Assembly (NCBI RefSeq): GCF_019468565.1
Contig: NZ_CP080521.1
Coordinates: 7,750,001-7,814,000 of the forward strand
Length of the DNA: 64,000 nt
Direction of reading: 5' to 3'
Source of the DNA: Pseudonocardia sp. DSM 110487
GTDB taxonomy: Bacteria; Actinomycetota; Actinomycetes; Mycobacteriales; Pseudonocardiaceae
Part shown: positions 17,034 to 25,709 of the stretch, piece by piece
Numbering within the stretch: the stretch's first letter is position 1
How the letters are laid out: every line of letters starts with the position of its first letter
The notes under the pieces: model-generated
What the model was told of the DNA's origin: nothing
The model's database searches: none
Seen by the model: the letters and a program-made list of their open reading frames with translations, nothing else
Program-made: the position numbers and the translations under genes

Positions 17034-18490
17034 TCCTCACGATCGTGCTCGTCATCGTCCTGGGCACGGTCGCGGGAGCGCTCGCGTTCGGCCGCCGCGC
17101 CACGGCGGACATGACGAACTGGGCGGTCGGCGGCCGCCGGTTCGGCACCCTCCTCTTCTGGTTCATGAACGCCGGTGAGGTGTACACGACCTTCGCCGTG
17201 CTCGGGATCTCCGGCTACGCATGGGCGCTCGGCGCTCCCGCCTACCTCGCGTTCACCAGCGTCTCGCTGAGCTACGCCCTCGGCTACTGGCTGATGCCCA
17301 AGATCTGGCAAGCGGGGCGAAGGCACGAGCTGATCACCCAGGCCGACTTCTTCGCCGTCAGATACTCCGCGCCGTGGCTCGGCGTGGTCACAGCGGTCGT
17401 CGGGATCGCCGCGCTCGTGGTGTACGTCCAGATCCAGCTGGTCAGCCTCAGCCTGGTGGTCAGGCTGACATTGGGCAGCACGGTCCCCCCCGACCTGGCC
17501 GTGATCATCGGCGCCGTGCTGATGCTGGCGTTCGTGATGCTGGCCGGCCTGCGATCCGCCGCGTTCTCGGCGGCCGTCAAGGACGTGCTGATGGTGGTCG
17601 TGGTGGCGCTGCTCGCCGTCACCGCGGCCGGCACCGTGGGCGCGGCCTCGCCGCTGGACATCTTCCGCATCGCCGAGGAGCAGCACCCGGGCATCGGGAA
17701 GCTGCCGGGGCTCGACCCGTCGTCACCGACGACGTCGATCTGGCTGATGACGTCAGCCCTGAACGTCGCCCTGGGCAATTGGGTGTTCCCCCACCTGTTC
17801 CAGGTGTCCTACTCGGCCGCATCCGCCACGTCGATCCGGCGCAACGCGATCTGGCAGCCGCTGTACTCGCTGGCCTACTTCTTCATCATCATGCTGGGGT
17901 TCGCCGCGTTGATCGCCAACACGCAACCCGAGGACGGCAACCTCAACGCCGCGCTGCTGCAGTTCGTGGCCGACGAGTTCCCGGCATGGCTGGTCGGGCT
18001 CGTCGCGGGCACGGCCTTCCTGCTCGCGCTGGCGCCCGGTTCGGTCCTGCTGCTGACGTCCGGCTCGCTGTTCGCGCGCAACGTCGTGCGGCCGTTCCGG
18101 CCGGGCCTGTCCGACCGGGTCACGCTGCGGATGTCCCGGGTGTCCATGGTGGGCTTCGCCGCCATCGCCGTGTGGCTGACCATCGGGCAGCAGGAATCGC
18201 TCGTGGACATCCTGCTGTCGGCCTACTCGGCGATCGGGATGCTCGCGCCGGGGGTGTTCCTCGCGTTCCTGTGGCGCAGGACGTCCGCGGTCGCCGTGCT
18301 GCTCGGCATCGTGGTCGGTTTCGTGGCGCTGCTCGCACCGTTCGCGAAGGACTTCTGGGCCGATCGAATGCCGGAATGGGAGCCGGGGCTGATCGCGATG
18401 GCCATCAACTTCGTCGTGGTGGTCGCGGCGAGCCTGGTGCTCCCCCGCCGGGAGTCGCCCGTCGTCGAAGGGGAAGCGGTTGCACACTGA
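17030..18490 (+). CDS. Sodium:solute symporter family permease
   Basis: 486 residues from the GTG at 17030. About 13 membrane segments, with the SSS-fold N-terminal helix, TNWAVGGRRFGTLLFWFMNAGEVYTTF and a later LTSGSLFARNVVRPF region typical of the family. It probably imports a carboxylate or similar anion with Na+. It is coupled to the small DUF3311 protein before it and overlaps the TIGR04076 gene after it by 11 nt, so the four genes 16818-19747 form one operon. Confidence 0.9.
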   Translation: MILTIVLVIVLGTVAGALAFGRRATADMTNWAVGGRRFGTLLFWFMNAGEVYTTFAVLGISGYAWALGAPAYLAFTSVSLSYALGYWLMPKIWQAGRRHELITQADFFAVRYSAPWLGVVTAVVGIAALVVYVQIQLVSLSLVVRLTLGSTVPPDLAVIIGAVLMLAFVMLAGLRSAAFSAAVKDVLMVVVVALLAVTAAGTVGAASPLDIFRIAEEQHPGIGKLPGLDPSSPTTSIWLMTSALNVALGNWVFPHLFQVSYSAASATSIRRNAIWQPLYSLAYFFIIMLGFAALIANTQPEDGNLNAALLQFVADEFPAWLVGLVAGTAFLLALAPGSVLLLTSGSLFARNVVRPFRPGLSDRVTLRMSRVSMVGFAAIAVWLTIGQQESLVDILLSAYSAIGMLAPGVFLAFLWRRTSAVAVLLGIVVGFVALLAPFAKDFWADRMPEWEPGLIAMAINFVVVVAASLVLPRRESPVVEGEAVAH

Positions 18491-18791
18491 GCTGTACGAC
18501 CTGCGTGTCTCGGTGGACCGCATCGATGGCCGATCGGTGTGCGGGATGGCGCCGGGCGACTACTTCGAGCTCGTGAACAGCTCGCAGCTGCGTATCCCGG
18601 AAGGCAAGCACTTCTGCGTCTACGCGCTGCAGGCCGTGCTGCCGTTGCTGCCCGCCAAACAGCGTGATCTGCCCGCAGGCGATTGGCTCGAGCGCGACAA
18701 CCTCGTGTGCTGCCCGGACCCGGAGGAACGGCTGATCATGCGAATCGAGCGGACCGGCCGATGCGTCCTTCCCACCGAGGACCTGACGTGA
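18480..18791 (+). CDS. TIGR04076 family protein
   Basis: 103 residues, apparently from a TTG at 18480 behind GAAGGGGAAG. The conserved pattern of TIGR04076 is visible: a short beta start (LYDLRVSVDRIDG), a central CGMAPGDYFEL, FCVYALQAVLPLL, and a late CCPDP segment. The function of the family is not established; members are often encoded beside redox enzymes and contain conserved cysteines. Here it sits between a symporter and an F420-type oxidoreductase, overlapping both. Confidence 0.72.
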   Translation: MHTELYDLRVSVDRIDGRSVCGMAPGDYFELVNSSQLRIPEGKHFCVYALQAVLPLLPAKQRDLPAGDWLERDNLVCCPDPEERLIMRIERTGRCVLPTEDLT

Positions 18792-19747
18792 TCGAGTTCG
18801 GTCTCGGTTTCCAGAGCGACAAGCGGCCCGGCGACTACGCCCGGCTCGCGGCCGCCGCCGAGGAATTCGGATTCGACGTGCTGTCGGTGTTCGGCGACCT
18901 GATGTACCAGCCGCCGATCTTCCCTCTCCTGGAGATGGCCGCGGCCACCTCCCGGGTGCGGCTCGGCGCGGCGTGCTGGAACCCGTACACGCAGCACCCG
19001 TACGAGATCGCCGGTCAGTTCGCCGCGCTCGACCTGGCGTCGCATGGCCGCGCCTACCTCGGCCTCGCCCGCGGGAGCTGGCTCGCCGACATCGGCCTCG
19101 GCCAGCCGAAGCCACTCACCCACCTGCGGGAGGCAGCGGGGTTCATCCGCGCCCTGCTCGCAGGCGAACCCTATGCGGGAGAGACCTTCCAGCTCGCGCC
19201 TGGCGCGCGGTTGCACTACCTGCCCGAGCGGACCGACGTCCCGTTGCTGATCGGCACATGGGGCGCACGCACGGCCGCGCTGGCCGGCGAGATCGCCGAC
19301 GAGGTCAAGATCGGCGGCACCGCGAACCCTGCCGTGGTGGGCGTGATGCGCGAGCGGATCGGCTCCCCTGACGTGGGCATCGTCGTGGGGGCGGTGACGG
19401 TCGTGGACGAGGACGGTGACCGAGCTCGTACCGTCGCCCGCACTGAGGTGGCCAAGTACATGGCAGTGGTCGCGGAGCTCGATCCCACCGTGGACATCCC
19501 TGAGGACCTGCTGCTGGCCGTGAAGCGCCGGACGGCCCACGGCGACGAGGCCGGCGCCGGCGCGCTCATCCCGTCGGACCTGCTGTCGTTGTTCGCGTTC
19601 GCCGGCACACCCGAGGACGTCGCCGAGCAGGCTCAGGCCGTCATCGCCGCGGGTGCGGAACGCGTGGAGTTCGGAACTCCGCACGGGGTGACGAACGACC
19701 ACGGCGTCCAGCTGCTGGGCAGCAAGGTCCTGCCGTTACTGAGGTGA
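18788..19747 (+). CDS. LLM-class (F420-dependent-type) oxidoreductase
   Basis: 319 residues from a GTG at 18788 overlapping the preceding stop (GTGA). Luciferase-like TIM barrel: IEFGLGFQSDKRPGDYARLAAAAEEFGFD start, ARGSWLADIGL, LLIGTWGARTAALAGEIADEVKIGG and a terminal barrel strand. The sequence resembles F420-dependent N5,N10-methylene-H4MPT reductase-like proteins (Mer-like). It probably reduces or oxidises the compound imported by the upstream symporter; the substrate is unknown. Confidence 0.85.
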   Translation: MIEFGLGFQSDKRPGDYARLAAAAEEFGFDVLSVFGDLMYQPPIFPLLEMAAATSRVRLGAACWNPYTQHPYEIAGQFAALDLASHGRAYLGLARGSWLADIGLGQPKPLTHLREAAGFIRALLAGEPYAGETFQLAPGARLHYLPERTDVPLLIGTWGARTAALAGEIADEVKIGGTANPAVVGVMRERIGSPDVGIVVGAVTVVDEDGDRARTVARTEVAKYMAVVAELDPTVDIPEDLLLAVKRRTAHGDEAGAGALIPSDLLSLFAFAGTPEDVAEQAQAVIAAGAERVEFGTPHGVTNDHGVQLLGSKVLPLLR

Positions 19748-19951
19748 ACGCGCGGAGCGCTCCTCCGCCTACGTCCCCCGCGGCCGCTCGGGCACCGTGG
19801 TGGTCATCGTCGACAAATCCTCTCCCGCCCTTCACCTCGGAGCACCTCCCCAAAAGCGCTCCGTCCCGTACGGTCGACGGTGGCCGCGGTAGGCGCGGCG
19901 TTGGCTGTGCCCCGGACCCGGTGCGCCATCCGGCGCGACCCCGGGAGTCCC

Positions 19952-20983
19952 GTGACCAGCACTGTCCCCGCAACATCATCCGCCCGGCGCGGTAGCGATT
20001 TCGCCGAGCTGTCCCGCCGTATCCGCGCAGCCGGCCTCCTGGATCGGCGCCCCGGCTGGTATTCGCGGGCCATCGCACTGGCATTCGGTGCTTTCGCGGC
20101 CTGCTGGACCGTATTCGGGCTGCTGGGCGACTCCTGGTGGCAACTGCTGGTGGCGGCGGCGCTCGCCGTCGTGTCCACGCAGCTCGCGTACCTCGGACAC
20201 GACGCCGGGCACAAGCAAATCCTGCACGGCCGGCGCGCGAACAACGCCATCGGCCACTTCCACGCCCTGCTGACTGGCGTCAGCTTCGGGTGGTGGGTGA
20301 CCAAGCACAACCGCCATCACGCCAACCCCAACCACGAGGACGAGGACCCTGACCTCGACATCCCCGTCCTCGCGTTCAGCACGGAACAGGCCAGTGGCCG
20401 CACCGGCCTGCTCCGCTGGACCGCGGCGCACCAAGCCGCGCTGTTCTTCCCGCTGCTCACGCTGGAAGGCGTGATGCTGCACTGGGCCGGGATCGACGCC
20501 ATCGTTCGCGGCACGGTCCGCGCCCGGATACTCGAGGGATTGCTGCTGACCGCGCACCTCGGCGCGTACGTCGCGGCGGTGTCGCTGGTACTCCCGCCCG
20601 GCAAAGCGCTCGTCTTCGTCGCCGTGCAGAAAGGCCTGTGGGGAGTGCTGATGGGGTGCGCCTTCGCCCCGAACCACAAGGGCATGGACATGATCGGACG
20701 AGGCGAGTCGCTGGACTTCCTGCGCAAGCAGGTCCTCACCTCACGCGACGTCGGCGGCGGCCGATGGGTGGACGTCGCACTGGGCGGACTGAATCACCAG
20801 GTGACCCACCACCTGTTCCCGAGCATGGCGCGACCACACCTGCGCCTGGCACGGCCGCTCGTCGAGGCCTTCTGCGCGGAGCGGGGCATCCCCTATGTCC
20901 GCTGCAGCCTGCTGGCCTCCTACCGGCAGGTTCTACAGCACCTCCACACAATTGGTGCGCCGCTGCGCGAGCTGCGGAGCTGA
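19952..20983 (+). CDS. Membrane fatty acid desaturase (acyl-CoA/acyl-lipid type)
   Basis: 343 residues from a GTG at 19952 (CGGGAG upstream). Three histidine boxes are intact: HDAGH (83-87), HNRHH (119-123) and HQVTHH (282-287), the di-iron ligands. Four or so membrane spans lie between them. Front-end/linoleoyl-type boxes with Q in the third box suggest a DesA3- or delta-desaturase-like enzyme acting on membrane or CoA-linked acyl chains; it would need an external ferredoxin or reductase. Stands alone between unrelated genes. Confidence 0.87.
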   Translation: MTSTVPATSSARRGSDFAELSRRIRAAGLLDRRPGWYSRAIALAFGAFAACWTVFGLLGDSWWQLLVAAALAVVSTQLAYLGHDAGHKQILHGRRANNAIGHFHALLTGVSFGWWVTKHNRHHANPNHEDEDPDLDIPVLAFSTEQASGRTGLLRWTAAHQAALFFPLLTLEGVMLHWAGIDAIVRGTVRARILEGLLLTAHLGAYVAAVSLVLPPGKALVFVAVQKGLWGVLMGCAFAPNHKGMDMIGRGESLDFLRKQVLTSRDVGGGRWVDVALGGLNHQVTHHLFPSMARPHLRLARPLVEAFCAERGIPYVRCSLLASYRQVLQHLHTIGAPLRELRS

Positions 20984-21064
20984 GCTGCGCCGCAGCCAGC
21001 TCGCCTGCTGCGCCGTGCCCGTGTTCGGGCAGTTGTGACCTGCCGTCACGGTCGCCGACGTCGG

Positions 21065-21163
21065 TCAGTCGGCACCCGGCCCACCATCGTCGATGAGGTG
21101 TCGCCGGGCGGCGGTGAGCAGGCGTTCTGAGAGATCGTCACCGGTGACGGCCCTCGAGATGAC
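21065..21163 (-). pseudogene. C-terminal remnant of a TetR regulator
   Basis: 33 codons reading VISRAVTGDDLSERLLTA then ARRHLIDD and a stop. They match the end of the TetR protein at 14579-15175 (VLSRAIAGDELSERLLTAARRHLIDD) almost residue for residue. No HTH or start lies upstream. A decayed paralogue, or debris of a duplication. Confidence 0.7.
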
Positions 21164-21210
21164 CGAGGCCGGGACACCATCCGCGCCGCCACCGCCGAGA
21201 ACGCCAGGGA

Positions 21211-21375
21211 GTGTCCTGGTTCTCCATCGACCAGCCCAGCACCCGGTTCGCCAGCTTCGACAATCCCGACATCACCAAGGTAGGCCTGGAACAGGACGTC
21301 AAACTCGCGGACCTGCTGCGTGTCCTGGACATTCCGGTGCCACCCGCCCTGGCCCCGACCTGCGGCTGGTGCTGA
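21211..21375 (+). CDS. Short open frame, unrecognised
   Basis: A GTG-initiated frame of 54 codons reading VSWFSIDQPSTRFASFDNPD and onward to a TGA, with a helix-like QDVKLADLLRVLDI middle. The composition is protein-like, but I recognise no family and there is no clear ribosome site. The surrounding 460 bp (20984-21444) contain only this and the TetR remnant, so it may be a fragment of a lost gene. Confidence 0.25.
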   Translation: MSWFSIDQPSTRFASFDNPDITKVGLEQDVKLADLLRVLDIPVPPALAPTCGWC

Positions 21376-21444
21376 GCATCGTGTGAACCGTCCTGGGTTC
21401 GAGGCCGACGACGCGGAGCCGAGCCTGGCCCCGGGTCCAGGACG

Positions 21445-22284
21445 TCAGTGGGTGAGCTGCTGGTGCCCGATGACGGAGAGCAGTTCGAGCTTGCTGTGGC
21501 TCTCCGTGCCGGGGCGGGTGGTCAGCACCACCAGCCTCTGGGCGCGGTTCTCTGTGAACAGGACCTGGGCGTCGACATCGATGCGGCCGAGTTCGGGATG
21601 GAGGATTGTCTTGCAGTCGTCGTAGCGCTGGGCAACCTCCTGAAGCTCCCACATGCGGACGAACTCAGGGCTGTGTTCCTGCAGTTCGGCGAGGATCCGG
21701 GCGGCTCGGGGGGTGTCGCTGCCAGCTGTCAGCGCGGCCCGCAGACGCGCTGCCTGGGCACGGCCGTGGCGTTCGTGAACCTCCTCGGGAAACGCCAGAC
21801 GCTCGGCCGGGTCCATGAACCAGCGGTAGTAGCCGCTGCGGGCCATACCGGTGTGACGGGTCTGGTCGCCGAACAGCGCGACGGCCAACGGATTCATCGC
21901 GAGGGTGTCGACCAGGTCCGTCTGCACCAGGGCCAGGGAGTCGTCCAAGCGGTCCAGGACCCGCATCAGCGCAGGGCTGACATGTTCGGAGCGCTGGAAG
22001 CGGGCCGGGGCGTTGTGGCCGATGAGGACGAAGAGATGGTCGCGTTCGTCCGGGGTCAGCCGCAGCGCCCTGGCGAGAGCCGTGGTGATCTGGACGGAGG
22101 GCTGCGGAGCACGCTGCTGTTCCAGCCGGGCGTAGTAGTCGGTGGACATGCCGGCGAGCTGCGCGACCTCCTCGCGGCGCAGCCCCTGCGTACGCCTGCG
22201 CGGCCCCTCGACCAGCCCGACGTCGCGGGGGCGCAACATCTCCCGCCGGCGGCGCAGGAACTCCGCCAGTTCCTTCTTGTCCAT
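21445..22284 (-). CDS. HTH regulator with MmyB-like ligand-binding domain
   Basis: 279 residues. N-terminal XRE-type HTH begins ELAEFLRRRREMLRPRDVGL and contains the QGLRREEVAQLAGMSTDYYARLEQQR motif typical of the MmyB/actinobacterial group. The C-terminal MmyB-like domain (about 105-270) includes MNPLAVALFGD and RWMF-like YYRWFMDP segments. Members bind fatty acyl or other hydrophobic ligands. Directly downstream (23 bp) of an SDR gene on the same strand, so it probably regulates that gene. Confidence 0.87.
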   Translation of the reverse strand: MDKKELAEFLRRRREMLRPRDVGLVEGPRRRTQGLRREEVAQLAGMSTDYYARLEQQRAPQPSVQITTALARALRLTPDERDHLFVLIGHNAPARFQRSEHVSPALMRVLDRLDDSLALVQTDLVDTLAMNPLAVALFGDQTRHTGMARSGYYRWFMDPAERLAFPEEVHERHGRAQAARLRAALTAGSDTPRAARILAELQEHSPEFVRMWELQEVAQRYDDCKTILHPELGRIDVDAQVLFTENRAQRLVVLTTRPGTESHSKLELLSVIGHQQLTH

Positions 22285-22307
22285 GCCCCCATCATGCGGC
22301 AGGTCGG

Positions 22308-23057
22308 TCAGATGCCGCTGAGCATGGAGAGGACCTTGTCGTAGGAGCCGTTGGCCTCCGCGTCGCGGATGAACCTGGCGCGCTCGACGACGAGCTCCTT
22401 CGCGTCGGGCTTCTCGCGCAGCAGGTCGAGGGTCTCGGTGAGGAAGTCGTCCAACGGCATGGCGTTGTCGTCGTCCTGCTGGCCCAGCAGGGTCGTGCGC
22501 ACGCCCGGCGGGACAACCTCGATCACCTGGACGCCGGCGTCAGCACCGGCGAGTTGGATGCGCAGGCTCTCGGAGAAGGAGTGCAGCGCGGCCTTGGTCG
22601 CGTTGTAGGTCGGGGTGATCGGGAACGGCACGAACGCCAGCGAGGAGGTGACGTTCATGACCACCGCGTCGTCCTTGCCCACCAGCAGCGGCAAGAAGGC
22701 GTACGTCATCCGGATCGTGCCGAGCAGGTTGGTCATGACGTGATCCTCGGCGACCGGGAGGCCTGCCGGGTCGAGGAGGTTCTCCTGCAGCATGATGCCG
22801 GCGTTGTTGACCAGGACGTTCAGCCCTGGGTGGCTCGCCGCCACGGTCTCACCGGCCCGGGCAATCGAGTCGGGGTCCGCGACATCGAGGACGAGCGCGC
22901 CGATGCCCGGGTGTTCGGCCGTGATCTCGTCGAGGAGTTCCTTGCGGCGGCCGGCGACGACCACCGTGTTGCCGGCCTCGTGCAGGCGCAGGGCCAGGCC
23001 GAGCCCGATGCCCGAGGTACCGCCGGTGATCAGGATCGTGTTGCCGGTCATCTTCAT
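22308..23057 (-). CDS. Short-chain dehydrogenase/reductase (DltE-like)
   Basis: 249 residues from the ATG at 23057, chosen because the Rossmann motif ILITGGTSGIGLGLAL begins 8 residues later. NNAGI motif, catalytic Ser in NVTSS and YNATK (Tyr-x3-Lys) are all present, so it is a classical NAD(P)H-dependent SDR. Relatives are annotated DltE or uncharacterised oxidoreductases. Same strand as and 23 bp before the MmyB-type regulator. Such SDR/MmyB pairs are common in actinobacteria. Confidence 0.87.
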   Translation of the reverse strand: MKMTGNTILITGGTSGIGLGLALRLHEAGNTVVVAGRRKELLDEITAEHPGIGALVLDVADPDSIARAGETVAASHPGLNVLVNNAGIMLQENLLDPAGLPVAEDHVMTNLLGTIRMTYAFLPLLVGKDDAVVMNVTSSLAFVPFPITPTYNATKAALHSFSESLRIQLAGADAGVQVIEVVPPGVRTTLLGQQDDDNAMPLDDFLTETLDLLREKPDAKELVVERARFIRDAEANGSYDKVLSMLSGI

Positions 23058-23252
23058 GGGGTCTCGTTCCTTAGTCGCGGCGGGCCGGTGAGCGCCGGCA
23101 GCCTCGACCGTAGGGACGACCGCGCAGGGCCGGGGAGGAAGGTTTATCCATGGATCGGCGGTCCCTGCCTGGTGGAGTGGTCCCACCCAGCGGATCTCGG
23201 GTACCGGGGAGCATCGTGTTCACGAGCCACGCGGACGTCGAAGGTCCCGGAT

Positions 23253-23316
23253 GTCAGACAACCCTTCGCGAACCTCCGAAGCGTGGACCTCAACCTGCTC
23301 GTCGCATTTGATGTGG
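23253..23316 (+). pseudogene. Possible LysR N-terminal remnant
   Basis: A frame reading VRQPFANLRSVDLNLLVAFD matches the start of LysR-family proteins (LRSVDLNLLVAFDAL). The helix-turn-helix that should follow is absent or frame-shifted. The whole interval 23058-23658 has no intact gene. A short eroded piece, so low confidence. Confidence 0.4.
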
Positions 23317-23658
23317 GCACGCGCACGCCGGCAACGTCGACACAACGTCTTGCGCGGGTAACAAGGGCGACTTCGCAACGACGACACCGATCCCGGGCCA
23401 CCGATGGGAATTCGCACTGGTTGGCCCGCCTCGGCGCTACCGGGCGATCAGAACTGATGCTGCGGCGGCACCACATCTCAAGTGGCGCGTTCTGCGGAAC
23501 GCGTGACCCGATCCCTGGCGACAGAGGATGCGCGGGCGCGCCGTTCCCGACTTGAGGACACGCGCCCGTTCTCGACAAGACCATCAGCCTGGTGCCGACG
23601 CAACTATCCTGTGTTCCGGCCCGTTATCGTGGGGTCGTCACGGAGTAGTTGCTCTGCC

Positions 23659-23937
23659 ATGAACGACGCGGCCTACGGGGCCGAGTACCACCTCCTCGGC
23701 CGCTTCGGGTTGCTGGTCGAGGACAGCTGCTTCCCGGACTCGGACTTCGCCGCGGTCGCCCGCTCGCTCGGCGCGCGCGGGGCGACGGTCGCCCGCGACG
23801 CCGACCTCGACGCCGTCGCGGACTGGCTGGCCGCGCCGGACCGGCCACTGGTCGTCGACTGCAAAATCGAGCCCTCTGCGATGGCACCGTGGTTCCGGGT
23901 GGTGTTCGCCCTCAAGGAGGCGCAGAACCGGCAATAG
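23659..23937 (+). pseudogene. C-terminal remnant of a thiamine-diphosphate-dependent enzyme
   Basis: 92 residues beginning MNDAAYGAEYHLLGRFGL, which matches the NDxxYG(A)E cofactor-binding segment near the C-terminus of acetolactate synthase/benzoylformate decarboxylase-type enzymes. It then runs FAAVARSLGARGATV and PLVVDCKI as in the family end. The first about 450 residues are missing, so it cannot be functional. Convergently overlaps the MerR gene by 26 bp. Confidence 0.7.
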
Positions 23938-24616
23938 ACCCGCCTTCCGCTGCCGGCGCCGCCGCCCTTCGGCGGTATGCCCGTTGCCGGCAGGCGGGCG
24001 AGCAGTAGATGCGCGGCCGGCCGCCGCGAGCAGGTTGCAACACCCCGGCACACGTCGCGCACCGTCGAGCCAGGGAACCGTCCTCGGTTTCGTCACCGCT
24101 CGGTTCGGTCTCGGCGGCGGTTTCGTCACGCCGGCCTCTGGCCGGCCGCGGGCGGAGTGCGGCTCGGGCGGCTGCGACGAGGTCCGCTTCGCCGACCCGA
24201 CCCCGCGGAGTGTGCCGGACGAGGATGTCGTCCAGGTAGGGGCAGTCGGCGGCGGGGTCGTCGTCGGTGCAGTGCAGCAGGTGTCTCAGCTGGTCGCGGG
24301 CCGTTTCGAGCCGTGCGATCTCCCGGCCCAGCCGCAGGATCTCCTCGTTCACGGCCGCCTGCCATGTCTGGTGACCGACCGCGCCGGTGGTCACGGTGGC
24401 GGCCCGCGACAGCGGCATGTTCCCGGCAACGCAGCACAGGTATGCCATGCCGATCCGGCGCAAGTCGCGATGGTCGTAGAGGCGGCGGTCGCCGGCGCGG
24501 GCCGGGTGCGGGAGCACGGCCTGCTCCTCCCACCACCGCAGCGTCGCCGGAGTGAGCCCGTAGAGCGCGGCTGCGGCACCGATGTGGACCCGTTCGTGCA
24601 TTGCGCCAGTTGACAT
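23912..24616 (-). CDS. MerR family regulator with C-terminal zinc-type motif
   Basis: About 234 residues (ATG 24616; the ATG at 24601 is an alternative, and neither has a clear ribosome site). MerR winged helix: VHIGAAAALYGLTPATLRWWEEQAVLPHP, DRRLYDHRDLRRIGMAYL. A coiled dimerisation helix (EEILRLGREIARLETARDQLRHLL) follows. The tail carries CATCAGVLQPARGGRPRIYC then SPACRQRAYRRR, a Cys4 motif (CxxC...CxxxC) with a basic end. It diverges from the methyltransferase-ABC cluster, with an iron-box-like site between the two starts. Confidence 0.8.
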   Translation of the reverse strand: MSTGAMHERVHIGAAAALYGLTPATLRWWEEQAVLPHPARAGDRRLYDHRDLRRIGMAYLCCVAGNMPLSRAATVTTGAVGHQTWQAAVNEEILRLGREIARLETARDQLRHLLHCTDDDPAADCPYLDDILVRHTPRGRVGEADLVAAARAALRPRPARGRRDETAAETEPSGDETEDGSLARRCATCAGVLQPARGGRPRIYCSPACRQRAYRRRAAAPAAEGGSIAGSAPP

Positions 24617-24634
24617 CAAGCCGACTGGAGCAAG

Positions 24635-24653
24635 CAAGCTGAGCCTCACCTAA
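24635..24653. promoter_or_regulatory. IdeR/DtxR-like iron box upstream of the methyltransferase
   Basis: On the minus strand the 19-mer TTAGGTGAGGCTCAGCTTG matches 14 of 19 positions of the TTAGGTTAGSCTAACCTAA consensus (counted by eye). It lies between the divergent MerR and methyltransferase starts. With the second site at 26679-26692 it suggests iron-dependent repression of the cluster. Confidence 0.5.
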
Positions 24654-24675
24654 TCAGCTCGGCACGGAGGAACGC

Positions 24676-25709
24676 ATGTCGGAGACGGTCCAGCGCGATG
24701 ACGACCTGCTACGGCTGATCGCCGGCTACATGCCGGCCTTCACGATCGGCACCGCGCTGCGCCTTGGCCTTCTGGAATCGGTCGGCGAGGCCGGGATGAC
24801 CGCCGACGAGCTGGCCCGCGTCACGTCCACTCACGCACCGTCCCTCACCCGGGTACTACGGGCGCTCGCCGCGCTCGGGGTGCTGGCCGAGGACTCGCCG
24901 GGAACCTTCCGGCTCACCCCCCGCGGGGCGCTGCTGCGCCGCGAGGAACCCGGTTCGTTGTACGGGATCGCGACCGTCATGCTCGACGAGTCGATGTGGG
25001 TGCATGGCCTGCGCTCGACCACACGGTGCGCACCGGGCAGCAGGCCTTCGAGTACGTCTACGGCACCGACTACATGACCCACACCGGGTGGGCGGACGGG
25101 TCGCCGCTGCGCGAGCCCGTCGATCTCTGGATGATCGACGACACCCGTTCGGTCGCGCCGTTCGTCGTGAGCTGCTACGACTTCGGCCGGTTCTCGAAGG
25201 TGGTCGACGTCGGTGGGGGCAGCAGCCCGCTCGTCGCGACGATCCTGGGCGCCCACCCCCACCTGCGCGGCATCGTCCTCGACCAGGCCGATGGCATCGC
25301 GCACACCCCGCGCATTCTCGCGGAGGCCGGGGTGACCGACCGCTGCGAGATCCGCACCGGCGACTTCTTCGTGTCGGTCCCGCCGGCGGACGTCTGCGTG
25401 TGCAAGAGCGTGGTGTTCAACTGGGCCGATGACGACCGGGTCCTGACGATCTTCCGCAACTGCCGCCGCGCCGTTCCGCGGGAGGGGCGGTTGCTGCTGG
25501 TCGAGCAGATGCTGCCATCCACCGTCGACGGGTCGATCCCCGCGGACCTCTATCTCGACGACGTGAACTCGATCGTCAGTCTCGGCGGGCGGTTCCGCAC
25601 CGAGCCCGAGTACCGAGCACTGTTGGCCGAGGCGGGTTTCGACCTCACGGTGCACGCCATGCCGGCAGCGCCCGCCGGGTACACGCTGCTCGAGGCCACC
25701 CCACGATGA
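24676..25709 (+). pseudogene. O-methyltransferase (family 2) interrupted by a -1 frameshift
   Basis: The first frame (ATG 24676, GGAGGA upstream) encodes the N-terminal dimerisation/winged-helix domain up to GIATVMLDESMW. Near 24998-25001 the frame shifts and the rest continues as GAWPALDHTVRTGQQAF in the next frame. The AdoMet-binding motif VVDVGGGSSPLVATIL and the WADDDRVLTIFRNCRRA region follow, ending at 25709. Adding one G to the GGG at 24998-25000 would restore a roughly 344-residue enzyme. Either a real inactivating mutation or a homopolymer assembly error. The stop overlaps the next gene's ATG. Confidence 0.8.
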
